64,000 nucleotides of DNA from Lunularia cruciata (GCA_948567375.1 OX419759.1:60230593-60294592), one strand, 5' to 3'; counted from the first letter of the stretch, positions 1 through 10,140 are shown. Numbers and translations are program-made. The notes: generated by a model not told the origin, from the letters alone.

Positions 1-956
1 GTTTCACTACCTCCCTCTTTCCCTCTATTGGCTCCCTCATAACCCCTTCCTCCATGGTAAGTGGAATTTGGGCAATTCCTTTGGATATGGCCTCTTCCCC
101 CACAACCAAAACAATTTCTATCATTGAAATTGTTGGCTGGTTGGCCTCCTCTATATGGATGGTTTCCATAACTCCTAGGCCCTCTCCCTACATTCTGATC
201 CACCTCTCTCTTCTCCCATAATTGCACCACATTGATCTTGAGATCCGCAAGTTGTTCTGTGATGGTTTGGAGTGGATCTTTTGGTGGAGGTGCAAGAACT
301 GGAGCAACTACTACTTGTGGTGCAACCCTTGTCACCAAAGTATCAGAAGTTCCACCATACTTGTAGCCTTGAGGAGGATGCACAACCTCCTTCACCACCA
401 AATCACTTTCATCCCCTTCCAAACTCTCCTCCATACGAATTGCGATCTTGATAGCTTCAACCTTGGAAGAAGGTTTCTCATATCTCACCTTGCTTCTAAT
501 TTGTGGTCTCAATCCTCCCACAAAATTCTTGGTGAGCATGGCCCCTATGCCAATCATTGTAGTCTCCACATCATCCCCACCCTTCCTCAACACTATGCGA
601 AATCTGGACTCCAATTTTTCCACTCTTTCCACATAGACTCTCACTTTCTCTCCATCTCCTTGCTTGAGAAATGTAACCTCACTCATCAATCTCTCATAAC
701 TCTCATCAGGAAGAAAGTTCTCAATGAGTGCTGAAGTCAAAGTCTCCCAAGACTCCTCTTCCCCCTCTCTCCTCTCTCTCTTTTGGTATTCTGACTCATA
801 CCATGTAAGTGCTGCATCCTCAAAGAAATCTGGTAATAATGAGGCCCACTCATTCTTCCTCCTCTCATTGTTTCCTATGCAAGCTCTCTTGAAGTCTCTC
901 ACAAAGGCCTCCACATCTTCTCCATCCTTGCCAAAGAAAACCGGAAGTTTCCCCAT
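1..956 (-). CDS. gag: Gag polyprotein of Ty3/gypsy element (partial, open to window edge)
   Basis: The minus-strand frame from the ATG at 956 to the left edge is open for 318 codons. It starts MGKLPVFFGKDGEDVEAFV. Near residues 47-55 is a retrotransposon-gag motif (AALTWYESE), followed by SWETLTSALIENF and a basic, coiled central part. A CCHC zinc knuckle, CFGCGGRGHIQRNC, lies at about 135-94, followed by a Gly/Arg-rich tail. Gag forms the virus-like particle and the knuckle binds element RNA. I checked the frame codon by codon and found no stop. The downstream end, or fusion to pol, is not visible. Family assignment is secure; the exact start is probable because the next ATG is well inside the conserved domain. 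Confidence 0.8.
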   Translation of the reverse strand, partial: MGKLPVFFGKDGEDVEAFVRDFKRACIGNNERRKNEWASLLPDFFEDAALTWYESEYQKRERREGEEESWETLTSALIENFLPDESYERLMSEVTFLKQGDGEKVRVYVERVEKLESRFRIVLRKGGDDVETTMIGIGAMLTKNFVGGLRPQIRSKVRYEKPSSKVEAIKIAIRMEESLEGDESDLVVKEVVHPPQGYKYGGTSDTLVTRVAPQVVVAPVLAPPPKDPLQTITEQLADLKINVVQLWEKREVDQNVGRGPRSYGNHPYRGGQPANNFNDRNCFGCGGRGHIQRNCPNSTYHGGRGYEGANRGKEGGSE

Positions 957-1197
957 CTTAACCCCTCACTATCTTTCTTTTCTCTCAAATTTTTTTTTTT
1001 TTTTTTCTTTTCTTTTCTCTCACTCTATTACTAATAGAGTATATACATGACTAACACCATCTGAGAATAATCCACTCTAGGGAACACAAAAGGTTCAGGT
1101 TGCTCCAAGATTTCTATAGCAACATCAAATCCTAAAGTGCATATTAATCTAACTCTCATGGATAGTTTATCCATAAGTTGAAAGATTATCTCCATCA

Positions 1198-1695
1198 CTA
1201 ATCTTGAGAACTAGCTGATGAAGGTGGTAGTATTTCTGTAGCTGTACTAAGACTCTCTCCAAGATCCTTCACCAAAGTTTCCAAAAGTGCTTTTACTCCA
1301 CTACACTCATGTCCTTTTGGAAGTCCTTCAACTCCACAAACCTCACACAACTCCTTGGTCTTAGATCTTCTCCCTCCCAATCTTGGTGAAGAAGGTCCAA
1401 CATGCAAACCCAAGTCAAGTAAGCCTCTCCTTTCCCTCAATCTCTTGCTCTCAAAGGTCAATGGACATGAACTTGCCTTATGTCCCTTCTCTCCACATAG
1501 AAAGCACTTAGACTCACTCTTTCCTCCAAGTGGTGTAGGTTTTTGGATCCTCTCAACACTCTCTTCAAATTCTATTGTAAACTCTCTTTTCCTCAAATCC
1601 ACCCCTACAATCACCTCAAACCCTTGGGGAACCTTGCATAATCTCAATTTCCACTCTTGATGACTCTCCATGTTCCCCAAGATGAATCTAAACAC
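1198..1695 (-). CDS. Extra upstream ORF of the gypsy element, with zinc-binding motifs
   Basis: This 165-residue ORF lies between the primer site and gag, on the element's coding strand. It carries a CCHC knuckle (CFLCGEKGHKASSC, residues about 63-76) and a second Cys/His cluster (CEVCGVEGLPKGHEC, about 117-131) separated by a basic Arg/Lys stretch. The N-terminal part has VPQGFEVIVGVDLRKREFTIEF, which resembles no domain I recognise. A leader ORF before gag is not standard for Ty3/gypsy. It could be an accessory nucleic-acid-binding protein or a duplicated and diverged gag C-terminus. Function is unknown. The second start at residue 9 (ATG at 1671) is an alternative. Confidence 0.55.
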   Translation of the reverse strand: MFRFILGNMESHQEWKLRLCKVPQGFEVIVGVDLRKREFTIEFEESVERIQKPTPLGGKSESKCFLCGEKGHKASSCPLTFESKRLRERRGLLDLGLHVGPSSPRLGGRRSKTKELCEVCGVEGLPKGHECSGVKALLETLVKDLGESLSTATEILPPSSASSQD

Positions 1696-2508
1696 TCAAA
1701 CATGCTTTTTGTTGATCTCAAACTTCTCATGCATGAGATCTCCACTCTGCAGAATTGACCCTTCCTCACAATGTCACTCAAATCTCCCAACTAATATGTC
1801 ACAGTCCTCTGAAATTTTCCACACTTGATCACAACTCTAGGGCGTCCCTCCCTGCAAAATTTTAGATCTTTTCATCGAGCCATTTGGCCTAGACACCTTT
1901 CTATTCAGCACCCATATTTCAGATTTGGTCTGAAAACCACCCCCCTCACTTCAAAAACTCATAACGCACTGCGCAAAAATGATCTCTCTCTAATTTTTGT
2001 GGCACCAGGTAGGATACAATGCACTGAATTTTCTTGGAAATTTTCAGGACAATTCACTAAACATTGAAGAAATGGCAGACTCTGTACAATTTTCCAGAGA
2101 GCATGCAGTTGCGGGAGCACTTTACCCTATCAACTTTCAAAAATTCTAGCCCAGTGCGCATAGAAGCTCTCTCAATAATTTCAAGTGTGCTAACTGAAAG
2201 ATAACCCAAGCTATCATGTGTAGAAATCTCAAGTCCAGATCTCAAACTTGAGATTTTGCCCAAAATCACCTTAATCCCCAAAATCTGCAATCCACCTCAC
2301 ACAATCTCTCCAATTCCTCTCATGTGTACAAGATGTACAAAATCACCTCAAAGACATCATAATGAACTACAGGGTATACAAATGGATCTTGGTTCTCTAA
2401 CATAAGTTCAGCCCTCTCCTCTCCTAATGTTCTCTCCAAGTGAGCTCTCATAGCCTCCTTCTGCCTAATGTAGAATTGGACGCGGAACATTATCTTGCCT
2501 TCTAGAGA

Positions 2509-2527
2509 GGTCCCGGCAACGGAACCA
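2509..2527 (-). promoter_or_regulatory. tRNA primer-binding site of the left gypsy element
   Basis: The minus-strand sequence TGGTTCCGTTGCCGGGACC lies 4 nt inside the LTR end at 2532. It starts with TGG, the complement of a tRNA CCA end, and continues as the complement of an acceptor stem and T-arm. It differs from the initiator-Met type (TGGTATCAGAGC) used by the other family in this window, so a different tRNA is used. I cannot name the tRNA without a search. Confidence 0.7.
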
Positions 2528-2531
2528 AAAA

Positions 2532-3205
2532 TGTGAGCCGGCCTGTCTCTCACTCAGGATGAACCTCTGATGGCTATTATGGTAGCGCACCATGGACTAA
2601 GAAGGCAAGGAACCCCAACTCCATCATACTCCTCCAAGGCTAACACTCCAAGACTCAAGACATTGCTCACTAGAGAACTCAATGAGAGAGAGATAGTTGC
2701 AAATGAAAGGATGATGAGTACCTCCTCACTCCTTGTTTATATACTTGTGAAATAGTTACGTACTAAAGTTACTAATTACCGTAGTAACTCAAGTTACTAG
2801 ACTAAAAGTCAAGTAAAGTCAAAAAGTAGAAAGGAATATCCATTCACATGGGCATATTCCCCTAAGCATGTGGTCTTATCTTGACCCAACCACTAAAGCA
2901 AGGATTCCTTCACATGGGCTATCCTTGGACTAAAGAAGAATCCAAAACAAAAAAGGCTTGCGGGCCCAAGAGTTCTCAACTCTTTCCCCAAAGCCAAACA
3001 CCTAGGAATAATACCAAGTCAACACACTAAAATCCAAAATAGTGGTGCTCATCTTTTCTACTTCCTCTAAAGTAAGGTCCCATCTATCTTAGCTATGACT
3101 AACTTTAGCTAACCATGACTAATATAGAACCATCCTTTATCTCTATATAAATAATATCTCTTAAGTACTTGTAATACCAAGCTAAATATCACAATACCAC
3201 ACACA
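2532..3205 (-). repeat. 5' LTR of the left gypsy element
   Basis: The boundaries are inferred from the adjacent primer site and from TGTG...CACA termini on the minus strand. The partner LTR is outside the window, so the exact right end (3203-3205) is not proven. A TATA-like box (TATATAAAC on the minus strand, around 2738-2747) followed by a purine-rich stretch is a plausible promoter and start of R. Confidence 0.65.
2735..2750 (-). promoter_or_regulatory. TATA-like promoter box in the LTR
   Basis: On the minus strand AAGTATATAAACAAGG lies about 210 nt before the LTR's inner end, a normal distance for an LTR promoter with R-U5 downstream. This is inferred from sequence only. Confidence 0.45.
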
Positions 3206-4482
3206 TGCACAAATGGGTGTTACAGGACATGGACGAGATTTATGGGGCCTCCAAAGGCCCTAGGCGTTACTCTGGTACAGTGGGTACCATTGAGTTGGAT
3301 GACTTCATCCAAGAGTTTGATAGTTGGTGTGATCTGCAGCAGATGCGGAACCCGACTTTGTTCACACCCTTCATGGCATGGAAGGGGTTGTTTCAGCACT
3401 AGGAGGGTCCACCGATGGACGACTACCATGAGTTCAGGAGAGCTCATTTGGAGGAGATTGAGTTATGGAGACAGTATTGGTCTCCACACTATGTCTCCAT
3501 CACTTCAGGCTCGGTTGCTAGGAGTAGATCGGCTGTACCTACGACTTCTAGCTCGAGTAGTGTGGGTGGAGCTAGTGGAGGTACACTAGCTGGAGATAGT
3601 GCTACTACGAGTGGAGGTACCGCTGTAAGAGGTGGTGTGGTACCGGGGTTTAACCCCATGGTTGAGTTCTTCCTATGTTTGAGGCAGAACTACCAGGGAG
3701 TGCGGACTGACAAGCTGAGGAGCTTGCAGGAGTTCCAGCGGAAGGCTGGAGAGAGCCTACGCGAGGCATATACTCACATGAGGCGGCTGATCAGTTTCAC
3801 TTAGGGAGTTACTGAGGCCCAGGCAGTCTAGTTTTGGTATGGGATACTGGACAGGGAGTTGCGACGTAGAGTTCGTGATGCTACGTTGTTGCAGGCTACT
3901 TTGCCCACTTTGGCAGTAGTCTTTGGTTTGGCTGAGCGTATTGAGCTCAACATGGTGGAGGAGAGAGTGGTGACAGCTGGATTTGGTAGAGAGACCTCAT
4001 CCACGGTTTTGACTTCTTCTAGAGTGCAGCAGAGTGCACCACGCCCAGTTGGTTTTCGAGGACAGGGTGGACAGCCCAGATCCTATGGAGCGAGTGGAGG
4101 GCCTAGTGGAGTTAGACCCTTACCCTCATTTTTGGGTCAGCAGCAGCCAGTGAGTGGTGGTGTTGCTTGTTGGATTTGTGGTGGACCTCACCATAGGAGA
4201 GAGTGTACTCAGGGCAGCGGACCTGATACCTCTGGTGCATCACAGCCAACACAGAGGCAGTGTGAGCATTGCCACAGATTTGGTCACACTAGTGATCCGT
4301 GTTTTGACCTACACCCGGAGTTACGGAGTGGTAGGGCTGCTATGGCAGGTAGTAGAGGAGCTCCAATTCATGGAGGACGAGGTGGTAGAGGTGGTGGTAG
4401 AGGATCTACACCTAGTAGGGGTGCGGTACCTGCCCTTACTTTTGACACAGCTATGGCTACTCGGATTGAGCAGTTGGAGTAG
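3205..4482 (+). pseudogene. gag: Gag of the methyltransferase-bearing gypsy element, 5'-truncated with in-frame TAG stops
   Basis: One reading frame carries gag, interrupted by TAG at 3400-3402, 3802-3804, 3829-3831 and 4480-4482. The capsid-type region shows LRSLQEFQRKAGESLREAYT followed by the FWYG and LDRELRRRVRDATL segments. Two zinc knuckles follow: CWICGGPHHRREC (about 4171-4209) and CEHCHRFGHTSDPC (about 4261-4302). A Gly/Arg-rich (RGG-like) stretch lies at 4369-4425. The product would package element RNA. Every stop sits where Gln would fit the context, so each can be a CAG-to-TAG change. The true N-terminus lies beyond the boundary with the left element. Confidence 0.8.
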
Positions 4483-4485
4483 AGA

Positions 4486-5930
4486 TTGGCTAGTATGGCT
4501 ATTGCTCAGAGGAGATCAGATTTGGGTGCTGAGGCTTCCACCTCATATGCTGGTGATAGAGATGCTTTGGACTTCATGTGCGAAGCAGCACAGGTGGATG
4601 CATCTGCAGCAGTGACTAGGAGTGCAGTACATGCTCCAGAGCCTAGAGGAGCATCAGTGGAGTTGGACCCACAGAGAGGAGAGGTTGGGAGACAGGTCAG
4701 ACTTCCCCAGTCTTTCACGCTATCTGAGGCATTGCAGACGACATCCATGGTTCCTAGACGTCCCAGTGCAGGTGTGGTAGGTGGTGATGGAGTACCTGAT
4801 GGAGTACCTACTAGTCAGCCACCTGCTACTACACAGACTGAGTCTAGCATGATGTTGGGGGCGGCTCAGCTGATTATGCGGCATCCTTTATTTTCAGCCA
4901 GTGACATGTTTACATTGGGAGTTGATCCAGCCCCAGTGTTCCGGTTGGCTGCCACGTTGTGTGAGAGTAGGGATGGTGCAGTTCCTACTACTAGAGCAGA
5001 GGTGGTTGGTAGTGGATCTGACTTGATTGAGGAGCATGGGATCCGTTCAGCGACCAATGGGTTGTGGCAGGCAGTAGCGGCTAGACTGGAGGAGTTGCCA
5101 GCTAGACCGGCCTTTGAGAGAGCGTGGTTTATACCTGGTGTTGTCCTATTGGATAACCAGAGGGGGATTTTTCGTTTGGTGGGACCTTCAGGGAAGGTCT
5201 ATACACCACAGAGAGTCTTGTTAGACTCTGGTGCGCAGCCCCTTATGTTGGGGAAGGCTGCAGTTGTCGGTCTGGAGTTACGGAAGACCGATGTGGAGAG
5301 GTGTACATTTCAGATCCAAACATCTCTTGGTGGTGGTTCGACACAGTACATCACACGTGGAGAGCTTGTTGTCCAGGTTCAGCCTGGTCATCCAACTGAT
5401 AGCTCGGTGGTGAGAGCTCAGGCTATTGCGACGATAGTTGAGTCATATGATGTGCTAGTTGGGGGAGCAATGTTATACCCTATGGGTTTCAACATTGACT
5501 ATTGGGAGGAGACAGCCTCTTATAGACCTGGTTGGCAGTCTGGTGAGGGACGGGTATGTCGCCTACCAGTACGCTTCAGTAGTGGCAGTCTTGGCTCACT
5601 ACAGTCTGGGACCATGGCAGCATCAGTTTTAGCTTTCAGCGGTGCAGTTACTTGGCCTGGTGACTTGTTGGAGGGGAACGCCCATGCAGAGGATACTCCA
5701 TTACCAGAGGAGATCACTCGGCTATGGAGTACGAGTGGGATTGTTCCATCCACCTTGGATGTTCCATTGTGGAGTTCAAAGGAGGCATTGCAGCAGCATG
5801 CAGATCAGTTGGTGCAGCAGGCTTGGAGTGGAGCCTTCGTACCATCAGGGGATGAGTATGAGGATGAGCCTCCAGAGGCGATTGCTTTGACACCTCTGGA
5901 TACCACACTCATTGCTTGGCAGTACCCAAT
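4486..5930 (+). pseudogene. pro: Retropepsin (aspartic protease) region of the polyprotein
   Basis: This frame is open from 4486 to 6258 and continues directly into the methyltransferase. The protease active-site motif is at 5224-5235 (LLDSGAQPLMLGKAAVVG context, DSGA). A downstream hydrophobic flap and strand region includes YDVLVGGAMLYPMGF (about 5446-5490). It would cleave the Gag-Pol precursor in the particle. The 4486-5100 part is Ser/Thr/Gly-rich linker with no recognised domain. It is called a pseudogene only because the whole polyprotein is interrupted; this segment itself has no stop. Confidence 0.75.
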
Positions 5931-6906
5931 AGAGGGGATATGCCTATTGGAGTTGTTTGGTGGGATCAGCACCGGACTAGCTGCGGTGTTACAGGCGGGT
6001 ATCCGAGTACAGAGGTACTTGTATGTAGAGAGAGATGAGACTGCTAGGCGAGTCTCTCTACATCATATGGCACACTTGGCCTATCGGTATCCGGAGTTAT
6101 TATCGATGTCAGCAGTTAGAGGTTACCAGAAGGCCTTACCAGAAGACATTTCCTTACTGGCGGCGCATGACCTAGAGAGACATGGGCCTGTTCACTTGGT
6201 GATTTCTGGATGGCCATGTCAGGGACATACACGTGTGGGCCGCGGTTTGGGTCTTTAGGATCCTTGTTCTGGTGTGTTTTGGGAGATGTTACGGATATTA
6301 TGACATCTCCAGGTTCATCAGTCTGTTTCTCCAGCTTACCTTTTGGAGAACGTTCCTTTGTTAGGTGATTCTCGCACTAGAGTGGTGGCGAGTACACATC
6401 AGGTCCATTCTTGGATGGGACCTACTGTATTGTTAGATGCAGCCAGAGTGGGATCACGGGCTCATCGTCTTCGTCTTTGGTGGACGAACCTTTTACCCAG
6501 AGAGGTTCTACAGCGTAGTTATGATGGGATTCAGCAACTAGACCACATTCTTGTTGATGATATCTTGGATGTTGGGCGTCAGTCTCAGACAGTGGTAGTG
6601 GCTGATAGGTCACCTATGGCAGTGGTGAACCTAGTTGGACAGCCTAGAGCTGCATTTCCTGCACTCATGAGTTTCCCAAGCTCTCATGCTTTTCGAGAGG
6701 GAGGACCTGGACTTGTTTGGGACTCACAGTTACAGCAGTTGGTGGAGCCCAATGCTGATGAGAGAGAGCGGGCGATGGGTTTTTGCACCGGTATTACCGC
6801 TATTCCAGCAGTGTCAGAGGCATCCAAGCGTCAGGTGTTAGGTCAGGCTATGGACCTGAACTGTTTGACCTGGATTGTGAGCCTTGGTTTGGCAGAGCAG
6901 CGTAGG
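5930..6906 (+). pseudogene. DNA (cytosine-5) methyltransferase domain inside the retrotransposon polyprotein
   Basis: The predicted activity is transfer of methyl from S-adenosylmethionine to cytosine C5. Motif I is LLELFGGISTGL (5944-5979). The following acidic strand RYLYVERDETARR fits motif II. Motif IV is SGWPCQGH, with the catalytic Cys codon at 6217-6219. Motif VI is ENV, with Glu at 6346-6348. A motif VIII-like segment is SRAHRLRLWWTNLLP (about 6451-6495). The C-terminal end has ERAMGF and SKRQVLGQAMDLNCLTW (about 6766-6870), like motifs IX-X. The order and the last motifs resemble DNMT3/DRM-type enzymes, while PCQ resembles DNMT1 and bacterial enzymes. A TAG at 6256-6258 and a TGA at 6301-6303 fall between motifs IV and VI, so this copy is broken. 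Catalytic residues are otherwise kept. Confidence 0.85.
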
Positions 6907-7221
6907 ATGCGCTTGATAGGCATCACCACTCGAACACTTGTGAGCCCTGTGCCTATCGAGACAATTCAGGCACATGCTGGGGGCGATGGACCGAGTGGAC
7001 ATGGTATTCTTGGGACACATCCAATAGCTACTAGGGAGAGTGGTCTACTTGGAGTCCATCCAGGTGAGCGTGGGCTACTTGGATTACACCCTTGGTCCAC
7101 ATGGGATGCAGCCAGAGGACGTGTGGAGCTTGCAGCCAGAGTGGAGGGAGTTTTTCACACAGAGGTTGGGACCTCTAGTGGTCGGGAGCATGACACTATT
7201 GCTCCCAAGGGCCCAGTGTAG
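6904..7221 (+). pseudogene. Linker between methyltransferase and reverse transcriptase
   Basis: The frame stays open to a TAG at 7219-7221, then continues in the same frame into RT. The segment has a short repeated pattern (GLLGVHPGERGLLGLHP and HGILGTHP, about 6999-7091) that looks like two to three copies of a G-(I/L)-LG-x-HP motif. No known domain was recognised. It may be a flexible spacer or protease-cleavage region. Confidence 0.5.
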
Positions 7222-8840
7222 CAGCCAGTCAGTACGTCTTCCACTCCTACTACAGTTACAAAGGATACTTGGGAGCCAGATCTTGGACCCAAGCTTACTG
7301 GAGAGGAAAGACGGAGGGTTTGGAGGTTCTTGAGGAGTCACACGAGTTGTTTTGCCTTCAGTATGAAGGATTTGGGTGCTCTGAAGGGACTTGGTATATG
7401 GATTGAGCTGACTAGCAACACACCAGTTTTCCGACGTCCTTATCGATATAGTGATATGGAGAGGACATTGATTCAGAGCCGGAGTAGTGACCTTTTTGAG
7501 GCTGGTTTGGTGGAGATTTCACATGGAGAGTATGCATCAGCGACAGTGATGCCAGCCAAGAAGGATATGCATGGCAACTATACAGATAGGCGGATGTGTG
7601 GAGATTACCGTCCTATCAACCGACAGACCAGGGCTGATCGGTATGCCATGCCTACACCGGAGGAGATTTTTGATGTGATTGGGCATGCAAAGGTCTTCAG
7701 TACTTTGGATCTTCGAGCGGGATATCATCAGTTGCCGATCAGGGAGGAGGATAAGTCCAAGACAGCATTTTGGGCTATTGATCTCACGGCAAGGATGTGT
7801 TATATCAGTGGAGGTTCTTACCATTTAGGTTGAAGAATGCTCCCGCTGAGTTCCAGAGGGTCATGGATAGGATCCTAGCTGGATTGGATTTTGCTCGGTG
7901 CTATATTGATGACATTTTGGTTTATAGCACTACTGTGGAGGAGCATGAGAGACAGTTGTTGGAGGTGTTTGAGAGGTTGAGATCTCATGGACTCAAATTA
8001 CATCCTGGGAAGTGTAGGTTCTTCCATGAGCAGGTTGAGTATTTGGGTCACACTATCTACCCCGGAGGACTTGGTGTCCAGCAGACCAAGGTGGAGGCTA
8101 TTGCACGTATTCCTCGGCCTACGGATGTGAGCAGAGTGCGAGCATTCCTTGGGTTGGCGAACTTCTATCGCCGCTATGTTAGAGGATTTAGTGCCATTGC
8201 CAAGGCCTTGACAAAGCTGACCAAGCTTACACAGGAGTGGTGTTGGGGAGATGAGCAGGAGAGAGCTTTTGTAGAGCTCAAGGAGAGGTTGACATCTGCT
8301 CCTATTTTGAGGAGACCGATCAGGGGACGACCATTTCAGGTTCACACTGATTGGAGTATGTTGGGGCTTGGAGCGGTGCTCACCCAACATGATGATGAGG
8401 AGAAGGAGTTTGTGGTGGCCTATGCTAGTCGCTCCAACAATTCAGCGGAGGCGAAGTATAGTTCATATGAGAGAGAGTGCTTGGCAGCAGTTTGGGCAGT
8501 AGCACATTTCCGATGTTACCTATTTGGTAACCCCTTCACTCTCATCACCGATCATCAGCCGCTGAAGTGGTTGATGGAGTCCGACAAGCTTTCAGGGAAG
8601 CTTGCACGATGGGCTCTGATTTTACAGGAGTATGATTTCACGGTTGTTCATAGACCTAGAGTGGTGAATCGTGATACAGATGGATTGAGTAGAAACCCAT
8701 GTCCCAGCCAGCAGGATCAGACCGGAGCACGTTGGCATGGTGAGACAGATGAGGAGATGGTGCCAGGTTGGCATGCATCGGCCTTTCTGTGTATATTTGC
8801 AAAGACTTTGGTGGTATCTCTCTCAGCGCATACAGGATGA
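7222..8840 (+). pseudogene. pol: Reverse transcriptase and RNase H of the methyltransferase gypsy element
   Basis: RT starts with the typical approach FRRPYRYSDME and the finger motifs KDMHGNYTDRRMCGDYRPIN and FSTLDLRAGYHQLP. The frame breaks near 7785: the first half is in frame 1 and the second half, from about 7788 (GKDVLYQWRFLPFRLKNAP), is in frame 3. One missing base explains this. The catalytic YIDD box is at 7902-7913 with DILVYS following. RNase H runs from HTDWSMLGLGAVL (about 8341) through YERE and TDHQPLKWL to DTDGLSRNP, keeping the acidic residues. A TGA at 8838-8840 is in frame with the integrase frame that follows. RLKNAPAEF has Arg where most gypsy RTs have Gly. Confidence 0.85.
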
Positions 8841-10140
8841 GTTATTGAGGTCACAGATCCAGAGAGTGAAGATATTGGTACAGTTCAGCAAGACATTCAT
8901 GATGATGTCTTAGTGATGGACTATCTTTGCACTGGTGTTGTGGGTGGCACAGTTGGGGCCAAGGAGAGAGACCGTGTTCTTCAGCGAGCCAGACGGTTTA
9001 GATTGGAGGGTAGACACCTTTTGCGTGTATGGGAGGATGGTAGAGTGCGAGTAGTACCACTTCCATCACAGAGACCACAGTTGGTCCGTCATGCTCATGA
9101 GGAGCTAGGACATTTTGGAGTAAAGCGTACATATAGCTTACTCCAGAGTCATTATTGGTGGCGCGGTATGCAGACCGAGGTACAGCAGTTTGTGGCCAGA
9201 TGTGTGGTTTGTGATCGAGTTAGAGCATCATTCAATGCTCCTACGCCACAGTTACACCCATTACCTATCATGGGATTGGGTTACCGTTGGAGTTTGGACT
9301 TTGCCAGACCTTTACCGCTGACTGTGAGACATCATCGATATGTTTTGGTGATAGTGGAGCACTTCTCCAAGTGGATTGAGTTGGTGGCACTTCCTGACAA
9401 GTCTAGTGAAGGGACAGCTTACTCGTTCCTGGATCGAGTTCTTAGTCATTTTGGTGCACCAGCTGAGGTTTTGACTGATCAGGGTACAGAGTTCTTGGGA
9501 GAGTTTCAGGTCTTGTGTGACAAGGCTTTGATTGATCATCGTACTACATCCCGAGATCACCCTGAGGCAGATGGCTTAGCAGAGAGAGTGGTTCAGACGG
9601 TGAAGAGAGGATTGCGAAAGTATGGTTTGCAGAGAGGCCACTTGGGAGATTGGGATCTCCAGTTACCTTGGTTGGCCATGGGCTATCGGTTCAGCCGGCA
9701 AGCCTCCTTAGCATCCTTCTCTCCATACTTTCTACTCTATGGACAAGATCCAGATTTACCTGCAGCCATTCGTCGAGATGCTACTGTAGTTTTGGACTTG
9801 GATGACCCCGATGTATGGATAAGCGAATGTTCTCAGTGGGCAGAGATTTTTCAAAGAGTGATGCCGATGGCCTTTGAGAACTTGGCGATTGCTCAGCATA
9901 GAGATACTTTACGCTATGCTACCATTCGAGGAGGAGGTTATAGACCCTTGATCCGTCGATTTCATCCAGGCGACTATGTATATCTACAGCAGACAGCACC
10001 GACGACACTTGATGTTTCTACAGGCCGCACTATCTTGAGAGTGCACGAGGTTTTGCCATCTGGAGTCCTTGTGTTAGAAGGACGTGATGGTGTTGTTTGG
10101 AAGGATCATGTGCGCAATTGTGCACCATGTCACCTTCCAA
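8841..10140 (+). CDS. int: Integrase of the methyltransferase gypsy element
   Basis: Open in one frame to the natural TGA at 10332-10334 and in frame with RNase H. The HHCC zinc-binding end is HAHEELGHFG...CVVC (about 9090-9215). The catalytic core has Asp in SLDFA (9297-9299), Asp in TDQGTEF (9477-9479) and Glu in ADGLAERV (9582-9584), a spacing of about 35 residues between the last two, as in DDE integrases. After the core comes FHPGDYVYLQQ, a GPY/F-like C-terminal fold. It would insert element DNA into the genome. It has no internal stop from the first ATG at 8913, and all catalytic residues are present. Confidence 0.85.

Larger units (their letters stand above)
1..3205 (-). mobile_element. 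Ty3/gypsy LTR retrotransposon, 5' part (continues off the left edge)
   Basis: Read on the minus strand, the order is 5' LTR (about 3205-2532), a tRNA-complementary primer site (2527-2509), a zinc-knuckle ORF (1695-1198) and an open gag frame (956 to beyond position 1). Protease, RT and integrase would lie left of the window. The right boundary falls at the first codons of the gag remnant of the next element, so this copy probably inserted into that element's 5' region; the missing 5' end would then lie left of this window. Its gag and upstream ORF have no stop codons, so it looks much younger than the second gypsy family at 44.6-52.5 kb. Confidence 0.8.

Noticed and set aside
222-1050. Plus-strand open stretches over the left gypsy gag
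   Set aside because: They are the antisense of the minus-strand gag, whose frame gives a clear capsid and zinc knuckle.
3400-7221. Reassigned or read-through TAG codons in the gypsy polyprotein
   Set aside because: TGA stops and a frame shift are also present and the host genes use normal codes, so decay is simpler than recoding of six TAGs.
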